Source: Tritrichomonas foetus (Eukaryota; Parabasalia; Tritrichomonadida; Tritrichomonadidae). From it: a stretch of DNA of 64,000 nt. The DNA lies in the NCBI GenBank assembly GCA_001839685.1, contig MLAK01000421.1, forward strand, positions 54,586 through 118,585, read 5' to 3'. The notes below the pieces were generated by a model that was given only the letters and a program-made list of their open reading frames with translations, was not told the DNA's origin and ran no database searches. Made by a program: the position numbers and the translations under genes. Of the stretch, positions 1 through 9,600 are shown piece after piece; the first letter of the stretch is position 1; each line of letters starts with the position of its first letter.

Positions 1-2001
1 CGCAGACTGGTTATTATTAGAATTAAGCGCAGGTTGGATATTATTAGAATTAAGCGCAGGCTGGTTATTATTAGAATTGAGTGGAAATTTGAAACCACCA
101 AAATCAAATGCAGGCACATTATTATTAGAATTAAACGCAGACTGGTTATTATTAGAATTAGGTGCAGGCTGGTTATTATTAGAATTAAGCACAGGCTGGT
201 TATTATTAGAATTAAGTGGAAATTTTGAACCACCAAAAGTTAATGCCGGCACATTATTATTAGAATTAGGTGCAGGCTGGTTATTATTAGAATTAGGTAG
301 AGATTTTAAACCACCAAAATCAAATGCAGGCTTGTTAATATTAACAGTAGGTGCGCTCCATCCACTTTTAGGCAAGCTATTTCCTAAAACAAGTGAATTT
401 TCATTCTTGACAATTTCTCCATTATCCAAAGAAAAAACCAATTTTCCCTCATACTTCATAGTTTTGGACAATCGAAATTTATAGACAGTGTTCATTTCAA
501 TTTTATCAAACACTGAAATATCATGGCCAATGAGAACACAAGATACATCATTTTCCTCATTTGACAGAACAATTGTTTGTGAAAATGTCGGCGGATCATG
601 CGAAATTAATTGATATTCAATTGATTTTGAAGTCAAAGCTGATTTATATTCTCCATATTTTCCACTAATTAAATCACCAAGTGAATTTGGTAAGTTACAA
701 TCAGCGAAATATGATGTAAAAGGTAAGAATGACAAACAATGAGGAATCACAGAACTACGCTTATCAAGTAGAAAATAGATTTTATCAGCGATTAGAGTTA
801 ACTTGGCATTGCAAATTTTGGCTGTTTGACTTTTTGTAATTTTAATTTTGTCTCGTATTTTGTCTGAAATAATACAGATAATTGAATTGGAATTCATTTC
901 TACTTTAATGTAAGTGGTGCATTTCTTTTTTAGTTGCTCTTTTTCATCAAATTGAAAAGGATCATCCAATATTCCCCCCACGAAACTATACCTTTTTCTT
1001 ATAACTAAATCTTGTGATTTGAATGTATAAGCCAGAAAACCAGTAAAAGATTTGTCATTATCGAATTCAATGAATGATGTTTTACATTGGGTATGAGATG
1101 GAATGGCAGAATCAGAAATTTTAGAATCACCAATATCTTCCCATTCTGTTCCTTTATAATATATACAGTGATCAATGACTTCTAATTCATTACATTTGAC
1201 ATTATAAATATGTCCAATTTGCAATGAATTAAATGTTTCTACATCTTTACAAGAAATGTATATGATTGAATTACACTCTAGATTATTCGATAATTTAAGC
1301 AAAAGATTATTTTTATCCCTTTTCTTTTGAATTATTATCATATTTGATAATTCTTTGTTTGCATTGAAAGTATTGAAATAAACATCAAGATTGCAGTGAT
1401 ATCCATAGTAAGATATAGGCTGAATAATTGTGTCTTCTTTAACAATAATTTCATTCCGATTCTTAATGTCAAATTTTGTTATTTTTATTAGCATTCCTTC
1501 TTCAATATTTCCATAAAAGTCGATGTTTGCTTTTGGAATAATTGCTTTAATTTCACCATATTTGGGATTTTCCTGGTTATCATATAAAATCAATTCAAAT
1601 GATCCTGATTTGAACGCCGATTTTCTTTTAACCATCACTGATAAATTATAATCAATACTATTCATAGTTTCAATATTTTCATCAAAATTTTCAATAGATT
1701 CGATTTGAGGTTTCATGAAATCTTGAACAATGTCAAATGTGATCAAAATAGTTTTTTTAGGCGTAAATTTTTTCATTTCAATAAATTGAGTTTCAACTGT
1801 TGCATAAAAATATCTGGACACTCGGATGCAGTTTTTTATCATATAATATTTCCCATACTTAATTTCATTTATAAAAAAGCGAGAAATACTCTCTGGAATT
1901 ATTAATTTACCTTTATATGTTGGGTCAATAATGGATAATTCCAGTCTAATCAATGAATTATCAGCAATATTTGGTTTAATTTCAATATCTTGGAACAACA
2001 T
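1..2001 (-). CDS. Partial unknown protein with Asn-rich FGG repeats
   Basis: One uninterrupted frame of 667 codons runs on the minus strand from an ATG at 2001, directly preceded in frame by a TAG, to the window edge, so the C-terminus is missing. Residues 1 to about 560 are mixed strand-rich sequence with no family I recognise; alternating beta-rich blocks with Gly/Lys turns could be OB-like folds, but that is a guess. The last 100 or so residues are low complexity: the unit NSNNNQPA(L/P) repeats many times, interrupted every few units by a FGG block (FDFGGLK, LTFGGSK, FDFGGFK). FG dipeptides in an Asn/Pro spacer resemble nucleoporin FG repeats, though the spacing and number seen are too few to assign. 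The apparent plus-strand frames here (34-484) are shadows of this repeat. Confidence 0.8.
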   Translation of the reverse strand, partial: MLFQDIEIKPNIADNSLIRLELSIIDPTYKGKLIIPESISRFFINEIKYGKYYMIKNCIRVSRYFYATVETQFIEMKKFTPKKTILITFDIVQDFMKPQIESIENFDENIETMNSIDYNLSVMVKRKSAFKSGSFELILYDNQENPKYGEIKAIIPKANIDFYGNIEEGMLIKITKFDIKNRNEIIVKEDTIIQPISYYGYHCNLDVYFNTFNANKELSNMIIIQKKRDKNNLLLKLSNNLECNSIIYISCKDVETFNSLQIGHIYNVKCNELEVIDHCIYYKGTEWEDIGDSKISDSAIPSHTQCKTSFIEFDNDKSFTGFLAYTFKSQDLVIRKRYSFVGGILDDPFQFDEKEQLKKKCTTYIKVEMNSNSIICIISDKIRDKIKITKSQTAKICNAKLTLIADKIYFLLDKRSSVIPHCLSFLPFTSYFADCNLPNSLGDLISGKYGEYKSALTSKSIEYQLISHDPPTFSQTIVLSNEENDVSCVLIGHDISVFDKIEMNTVYKFRLSKTMKYEGKLVFSLDNGEIVKNENSLVLGNSLPKSGWSAPTVNINKPAFDFGGLKSLPNSNNNQPAPNSNNNVPALTFGGSKFPLNSNNNQPVLNSNNNQPAPNSNNNQSAFNSNNNVPAFDFGGFKFPLNSNNNQPALNSNNIQPALNSNNNQSA

Positions 2002-2392
2002 CTAATCTTGGTACATCATCATCGACACATACAATTGAAACAAGTTCTAATGAAGATCCAAATTAATTATGATGTTATCAAAAGACTTTTTCAATTTTAT
2101 TTAATCGAGAACATTAAAATTAAAGAATAAATCAACTTGAATTTATTCTATTGTTGTTTTTTATTAATTTGGGCAACCACTCAATGTTTGAAATCGCATA
2201 TGATACACATTTTCTTTGATGTAAAAAAAAAAAATACTTTAACAATATTTGCATACAATAAAAAAATATGACATAATGCACTTTCACACAGCTTTCTCCT
2301 CTTTTTCTTCTTCTTAAAATGGAAATTGATCTTTTCGGTTCGGAAAAGCCTTAAATATAATTAACAATCCAATAGACACAATTACAGCATAA
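2002..2392. other. Intergenic region
   Basis: AT-rich spacer between the minus-strand gene starting at 2001 and the dead kinase. An A-run sits near 2223-2234. A short plus-strand open tail ending in TAA near 2067 is Ser/Thr rich but too short to call. Confidence 0.5.
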
Positions 2393-3565
2393 ATGAATGC
2401 AATCAAAGAAATCTATTATAGAAAATTAGTCGAATCTTTACGAATATGCAATATCGTCTAAAAGCATATATTTATTTCTCGAATATTGCCAGGACGGTTT
2501 TTCACTGAAAGAATTTGTTGGGAAAGAGGGACACATAATTGGACAAAAATAAGCAGGCTCAATGAAGGTTCTCCTTCAAGTGCTAGATGAAATTCACCAA
2601 CAAAGATGTGCCCATCTTGATATCAAACCTTCTAATAACTCAAATATGGAAGATTACGTTATACTGATTTTGGAATTTCGAGATTATTTCCAATACAATA
2701 TGAAACAAATTGTACGAATTGTCACACATATCATAATCAAACTAGAATTGTCAATTCTATCAACTCAAGTCGAAACATGAAGGATAAGATTATGAATTCA
2801 AATAATGCTATTAACAATGACCACATCTATAATAATTTCATTTTTGGAAGCCACTCCAAGAACGATCATTAAAATACAGACAACAACAATGGAAACGACA
2901 ATAAAAATAGCAACTTTATAGATAATAATCAAATAGATAATGATCTTCACTATAATAATCCGATGATGAATTTTTTTAATATTAATTAAAATAATAATCC
3001 TCATACTAATAGTCCTGATACTAATATTCCTAATAACAATAGTAGCAATACTAATAACTGGAAAAATAGTGATAACTCAGATAAACCATTATTAATTAAA
3101 CTATCTTTATGTTATGGGAGGGGATGTCAGTTCAATAATAATCCCAAAAATGTTGGAAATAATTGTCCGACCAATTGTCCGATTAGACAATCATCACGAA
3201 TTGAAAGAATTGCTACATAGATTGCTGAATCAACTCTTTTTATGACTCCTAATATTATCTTCTTAATATGAGATATCAAATATGATCCATTCAATGCCTA
3301 TATTTGGTCACTTGGTGTAACATTTTATTTTCTAGCAACTGGGCTTGTTCCATGGCCTGCATCATCTCAGGAGCATGTTAAAAATGCTATATCCTGTACC
3401 AATATCACATTACTTTATTTCTTCATAATAAATAGAGTAGAATTATCGGATTATTTATAAATAAATTATACTAATAATTCAACTGTTCAATTTTCCACAC
3501 TATTTTCTAGACAAAAATCTAACAACTTAACATTTTTGATCAAAAATCTAATGAAAGGTGAATAG
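2393..3565 (+). pseudogene. Decayed protein kinase gene
   Basis: Pieces of a eukaryotic protein kinase lie in the right order but in different frames, with stops between them. From 2393 a frame gives NAIKEI (the beta-3 lysine region) and a helix-C-like stretch ending NIV before a TAA. A shifted frame gives a hinge-like LFLEYCQDG, then another TAA, then the catalytic loop AHLDIKPSN near 2610-2636. About 25 bases on, a different frame carries TDFGISR (the DFG motif, near 2665-2685). A long Asn-rich stretch containing TAA codons occupies the activation-loop position. Near 3300-3390 the subdomain IX-like block IWSLGVTFYFLATG follows, with Tyr where the conserved Asp should be, and a tail ends at TAG 3563-3565. 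The order of motifs makes the family assignment firm; the several stops and shifts make a functional protein very unlikely. Confidence 0.85.
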
Positions 3566-3737
3566 AGATGTTTTTTTGTTATGAAGTCGGAGATTTTACA
3601 CGCGGTAACTTTGTTGGGTGATCATTCTGCGTTTTTTGTCAAGGAGGTTTCCTTTTGAGAATGATTTCTTGAATGATTCGCTTGCCTGAAGACCGAAACA
3701 GAGGGGTGATGCCCCTGCTTTACTTGGAGTGAATGGT

Positions 3738-4979
3738 TTAGATGAAATTGGTGGTGTTGGTGTTGTTGACTCTACGATTGTTTTTTTTTGCTTTATCACG
3801 ATCAACATGAAAGATTGGTGGATATTTTATGGCTTCGAATGTATCACGCGTAATCTTGAGTATTCCACATGGGTTCTGGTGCACTCCATAGCATGATGCA
3901 CTGAAAACAGTAAAAACTGCATTTTCCATCAGAGACAACACTCCATCTTTCACCCATTGGTGTGCTCGAATTATTCTGCTTATTGGCCCATTTCTTTCGA
4001 AGAACTTGAGTACGGTACTTTGACTGAAGATTCTTCCACGTCCACGATTACTTTCCATGAAGTCGTTGTATAACGAATTGTCACTTGGATCACTCCACAT
4101 CATGTCTGTCACAGTTACGTCATCAAAGTTTGTGATTGGTTTCTCAAAAGTGTCAATTTGAGTGATCCTCTTTAATTGAGGAGAAATACCACCATGGACA
4201 GCAAAAGTACATCCATTTACAATAGCAGCAAGTGAAAAATAATTAAAAGCATCATTGAATTTTTCATAAAGTCGATCAGCTTCACGATATTCATTAACGA
4301 GCTGCTGATAAAATCCATATTTATTATTAATTTCTTGAAATTCATGATTTCCACGAAGTAAAAAGACTCGTTCTGGGTTTCTAAGCTCTAATGCCATTAA
4401 TAATGTAATAACTTCCAAACTGAAGTTTCCACGATCAACGTAATCACCAAGAAACAATAGTTTTGTATCCAAACGCCTATCTCTCTTGTTTCCAGCTTCA
4501 TTCACGACATTTGTTGAATTCTTATGCTCGATTAAATGACTTGGATTATGGTTCACATTATCACCCAATACTTCATCATTATCATCATCATTGTTTTGGC
4601 CTTGAAAAACATGTTTGTTATCGTTCAAATTTGAATGGTGATTTGCTTGAGTATTATTGAAAACATCAGCAACAGAATAATTTGGTACATCATTGTTACC
4701 ATCCACCAATGTAAGAAGATCTCTTCTGAAGTGGTGATGAAGGATTCGAAGTAAATCGCATATGTTTCCATGAAGGTCCCCAACAACAACAATATCATCT
4801 CCTTTAATGTGGAGGAGTTGTGGTTCATGTTCGTGCTTGCGGCGGGAGTCGCCAATTAAGCTTTTTAATAAGAAGATTGAAAATTTGGGAATAGGAATTT
4901 CTCGACCAACTCGAGAAGGTTTGAAATCAGGTGCAAGAAAAATGCTTTCATATTTGCGTAGGACGATTTCGGCCGCCAT
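3738..4979 (-). CDS. PPP-family serine/threonine phosphatase with acidic insert
   Basis: A metallophosphatase of the PP1/PP2A/calcineurin superfamily, removing phosphate from Ser/Thr through a two-metal centre. Visible signatures: GDLHGN near residue 66, GDYVDRG near 177, LLRGNHE near 208, HGGISP, MMWSDPSD, RAHQ and a FSASCYG block equivalent to the usual SAPNYC. The metal-binding residues are all present. Odd features: about 85 Asp/Asn/His-rich residues are inserted between GDLHG and GDYVDRG, where the family normally has about 25. The protein ends 413 residues in with a short Asn/Thr tail just after an A9 homopolymer (T9 on the plus strand, 3781-3789); the adjacent frame stays open to 3596 and looks like a Ser/Pro phosphatase tail (see findings). 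The start is the ATG at 4979. No regulatory partner can be deduced. Confidence 0.92.
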   Translation of the reverse strand: MAAEIVLRKYESIFLAPDFKPSRVGREIPIPKFSIFLLKSLIGDSRRKHEHEPQLLHIKGDDIVVVGDLHGNICDLLRILHHHFRRDLLTLVDGNNDVPNYSVADVFNNTQANHHSNLNDNKHVFQGQNNDDDNDEVLGDNVNHNPSHLIEHKNSTNVVNEAGNKRDRRLDTKLLFLGDYVDRGNFSLEVITLLMALELRNPERVFLLRGNHEFQEINNKYGFYQQLVNEYREADRLYEKFNDAFNYFSLAAIVNGCTFAVHGGISPQLKRITQIDTFEKPITNFDDVTVTDMMWSDPSDNSLYNDFMESNRGRGRIFSQSTVLKFFERNGPISRIIRAHQWVKDGVLSLMENAVFTVFSASCYGVHQNPCGILKITRDTFEAIKYPPIFHVDRDKAKKNNRRVNNTNTTNFI

Positions 4980-5858
4980 TTGCTAAAGAGGAAATGTTAA
5001 CTTTTTGAATGAGTCAAATAACTTATTGAAAAATGGATTTTATTTAGTCAAAGATATTCCTCTTTATATTATTCAAAAATTTGAATATATTTTATTGGAA
5101 TTCAATCAATTGATGATTATTGGTTATTTTATATTTCGAAATACATTTATTCTGGATAATATTGATTATTCGATACAATTGAAAAGAAAAAATGTTATGC
5201 CGGTACGGAGTGCACATTATATTAATCTTTAGAGGAAAATAAAAGATAAATTATCACATAATTTGCTCAATCACCTCTAAAAATTGAATGATGCAGATGA
5301 AATCTTAAATAATTGAATTGAAAATGTTCAGCTCTTAAAAAATAAATGATTAATAAAATTACCAACTATTGAAATATCAAATTAAATCTCCCAGAAATGA
5401 CAATTGTGTAATTGACTTTTTGCTAAAAGAAAATATTTTTTTGAATTATGGGAAAACCATCAAATTAATATAAATACAGAAAAAGTTTTATAGTTACTCT
5501 GAAAAAAAAAACAATCACAATTTTCAATTGATGATGACGCTCACAGTTAATCCACTCTTCATATAAAATCGATCTGAACAAGCGCAAAATCGGATTAAAC
5601 TAATAAATCACTATCAAAATGAAGTAAATCGATCTAATATCAGCCAACTAATCTTTTGATTTTTTTCCTCACTCTCAACCAGTAAAAATTTGGAATTTAA
5701 TAATTTTATTCATTGAAAATTCATACTGAGTCTGTATTACTGACTGCCTTTAACGTGGAATCAATTTCGTTGATTTCACGAAAATTAAATTCTAACAAAT
5801 GATAAAAATTATAGAAATTTGTGGTTTAATTATCCACATTAGGTCTCATAATTGTGCC

Positions 5859-5959
5859 TTTCATTCACGTGTGTTATGACATAATGATGTATAGGATGAT
5901 TGTGCTATTTGTTTCATTCACGTGTGTTATGACATAATGATGTATAGGATGATTGTGCT
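5859..5959. repeat. 48-bp perfect direct repeat, two copies
   Basis: The 48-base unit beginning TTTCATTCACGTGTG and ending GATTGTGCT occurs at 5859-5906 and again at 5912-5959, separated by 5 bases, so the period is 53. No mismatch is visible between copies, suggesting a recent tandem duplication in a non-coding stretch. Each copy contains a CACGTG palindrome. Confidence 0.95.
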
Positions 5960-6454
5960 GTGATGGAGAGTATCAATGGTTAACTAACAGTTGGTTAACG
6001 ATGAAACTTAAGAAGAAATTTGGTCGATTAATACTCAAAATAGGATAACTTCACCTTTTGATTTTAATTGAAGAAATCTTTTTGGGCTTATGAGAGAGTT
6101 ATTTTTGTCCATGGTCACAATTCTGATCCCTCCTTATTCCCCAATTTTTAAATTTTTTCTTTTCATATCTTTAATATTTAAATACTAACTTCAAAGAAAT
6201 ATTCAAATTGTTATTTCATTTGATAAATTTGAAGTTATTGAATTTCAAGAAACTGGTATTTTGATGCTTTTCAGTCATGAGAGTGTGAAATATAAGATTC
6301 TACATTTCGGGATAAGGTGTTTTATAAAAATAGGAATTTGAGAATAGTTAAAAAACTATACAGGCATCAATATTTCGTAATAACAAAAGTTTTTTTAATA
6401 AATTTCTATCCAATTTTTTAGATAGAAGAAAGCCTAAAATTTATGCTTAATAAC

Positions 6455-6477
6455 TTTTTTTTTTTTTTTTTTTTTTT
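6455..6477. repeat. Homopolymer T23
   Basis: Twenty-three consecutive T residues lie about 140 bases beyond the 3' end of the Furry-like gene (transcribed leftward). On the sense strand of that gene it is an A-run downstream of the stop codon at 6621. Confidence 0.9.
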
Positions 6478-6620
6478 GTATTCGGTGTTACATAATGTAA
6501 ATTACAATATGAATCTTTACAATGAACAAATAATAAATCAACTAATAAGTGTTTCTGCCATTCGGAGAAAAAAATTATCACAATTTACATGATTGTAAGA
6601 CTTTTTCGAGAATCATTATT

Positions 6621-9600
6621 TTAGCATTTCATTAATTGTGAATTTAAAATGAGTGCTATTGGATGAAGTAGAGGTCCCCATGATTCTTCATAAGAATAAC
6701 TACTAGAATTCAATGGTGAACTTTGCGGTGTAGTTATTTCTTGCTCAATAAAAGAACTTAACTTCTTGTTTTCATTTTGCTTATTTAGTCTTAATGAATT
6801 TTCAATCTTTTGCTGATGCCATTCTTGTGGTTGCTTTAAACATGATATATTGGAAATGAGTTCACATTCAGCATCAAAAGGAAGTATTTTTGGTGGTGTA
6901 TCGCAGAAAAGGAAGTTTTCTACAATTTTGAAATTTGGAACATCTGTTATTTTTGATGGTGTGAAACTATTTTTTGGCAGTAACTGATTAAGACTATTCA
7001 TCACAAAATCAAGCATTCTATCCCATTCAAATACATCAATTATACCAGTGGAAATAATTCCTGGTTGTCTTTCAGATATTGTTTTAATAAATATTATTGA
7101 GTTAGGACATCTCGAAATATTTGTAAGTGCTTTTGAGTATATTTTAACTAACGGAACTCTGTTATTTTCATCAATTACCTGTTCTACAACATATGCAGCA
7201 ATTTCAAAGATATAATCTAATAAAGAAATTGATGCTGTTGATGCCATCATTGCATAATTATCAAGAGATTTACATAGAGCTGACACAGAAGAACGCTCTA
7301 CAATCTTTTCTGATGAAATAAGTTCATGAAAATAAGATGAATTTAGATTTTTTAAAGGAACAGTTATCATAAGCATTTCATCACTTTTTATTACCTTTAT
7401 CATCTCACAAAGTTGATATCTGCAGAAATGAGAATGTTCAAGTTTTGGAATTGTTGGTCTTATGATTGATATTGCAGTAATGCTAATTTTTGGCATTAAG
7501 TCTGGATCATTCATTGCGGCTTTAAAAATTGGAAGAGCAGTTATCAAAGAATCACCATAAACAAATACTCTACAATCCAAAAAGCATGTACAAAAATTGT
7601 AAGCAAGATAAGGGTCTTTACTATAATTTTGTTTGAAAATTTCTATTGTTTCATTTACTAATAATGAGAGGAAAGAATTATTATCGTTGTTTTCATTATT
7701 TGCTAAATGAAATGATGTGATACGCATTAAAGCTATAAGAAAATTTTTATCAATTTGAAGTAAATTTGGCTTGATCTCGTTGATTTTATTGAAAATATAT
7801 AATGAAATGGCACAAAACATGGTATTTGGGGATCCAAAAGTCCACTTTAAACTTTCATCACACCATTTAACTAATAAATTAGTTTTGTCATTTTTAATTT
7901 GCTTACCAGATAGGTCTTTCTTCAAGTGTGGTTCTGAATTGCTATCTTCTTGATTGTAATCAAGATTGGATTCCATATTTTGTTCCATATCTAAAGAATA
8001 TATAAATTGTTGAATAGTTTTTTTAAGATGTGTTATTTCCAATTTTGTATCTGGATATTCAACTTTTAGTTTACTGCAGATCATTGCAAACAAAGAAGGA
8101 ACTTTTTCTCTATACAATAATGAAAAATGTATCATTGCTGGAAGATTTTCCTTTAATTCTAACCAGTTATTTTTAATTGAATTTAGAATTAATGGACATA
8201 TCCATAACTCATCGTCAAAATTTCGTTTCTGATTAAATGTGACATGGAAGTAATATGAAAAACCCAAATTAATGATCAATCTTCTTGACATATCATAAGG
8301 ATGAGAGTCAATTAAAGAAGAATAAAGTTTTTGTTTCACACTTTCATTAGGCCATCTAGAGATAAATAATGGAACCATTTGCTTGTGGTCTGGTGATTTC
8401 ATAAGCTCAGACCACATTGATGCGATATATTCGAAATCTGAATCAGAAATATTTTCACAAATTATTATTAAGTTTTCTAAAAATTGATAGGGTGTAAAGT
8501 ATGCAAACGTATTTGGAATTCCAGGCGTGCATGTTAATTGAGATGGAAGAAGACGAATATGTTGTATCCACGGAATTACACAAGATACAATATCTTTTAT
8601 TGATGGAAAAATATATTGCCTTTTTATTAGTTTGAAAAATGAATGGAATACCGCTTCTGTTGCATATTTAAAATATATAGGGATTATTTCTAGAGGCGAC
8701 ACTTGTCTCATTGTATCAATAATTGTATCAGAGTGCTCAACATTATTAATAGGCCCAATTATTTCAAATAGTTTGCATAGGAATGTATAATAATTCGGTA
8801 ATTTTATTTGTGATGTAACCAAACCTAATAAAATAAGTTGACCACTCACCAAAGAGGATTTCTCTGCATTGTCAATATTTAAGTTTTCAATTATAGCATT
8901 AAAAAATAATTTTGCTATTGGATATGGCTGTGAATAAATTGTTGAAATGAATTGTTTGATGAGAACATTATAATGATTTTGAAGCAATACATTTAAAATT
9001 TGAAATCCCTCCGATTCCATTTCCCCAAATAACTTTATAGGACATTCATCAAATTTCATATTTCCTCCAAAAATTGGTCCAATTTTAATGAGAGAACTTA
9101 GTGAACGCTTTGATACAAAGCGAAGGTTTGACAACATATCAGATTTGGTTTGAGTCCAATTATAAAAAAACCTTGCTGTAACATATCTAATTTCATAAGG
9201 AAAAATAGAATCAGAAAAATGAGATGGACCATTGATCAATATCATATAGCAAATGTTACAAAAATTCGATAACATATTTCTGTGTTTTATAATTGATTGC
9301 TCAGATTCATCACTCCAATTGATAAATCTAGTTTCATTTAACTTCCAATTTTGAATTGTATACTGAGAATTTGACATTATCATAATAAATTTTTTGATAT
9401 ATGTCTTAATAAATTCTTGGGTAATTTCCGGTGATTTTAAAATAAACAAAGTTGTCTCAATAACCTTTTCATAAATATTAATTGGAGCTTTGGCCAAAAC
9501 TGTTAACAATCGAGGTAAAATAGAGAAATGAGAATTTTTGATAATGAAAAGAGATATATCATTTTTTCTGTCATCATTGCTGTTCGCCAACTTTTTCACA

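Larger units (their letters stand above)
4980..6620. other. Long intergenic region with repeats
   Basis: About 1.6 kb without a supported gene. It contains a 48-bp perfect direct duplication (5859-5959) and a T23 tract (6455-6477), annotated separately. The longest open frame, near 5005-5232, opens only with TTG and has no recognisable content. Confidence 0.6.

Noticed and set aside
34..484. Two overlapping plus-strand frames full of ILE/LEU repeats
   Set aside because: They are antisense shadows of the Asn-rich repeat in the minus-strand gene, which is open for the full 2 kb.
2798..3004. Minus-strand Ile/Val-rich frame
   Set aside because: It mirrors the Asn-rich part of the kinase relic and has no other support.
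5005..5232. 75-codon plus-strand frame
   Set aside because: Opens only with TTG, AT-rich composition, no recognisable content.
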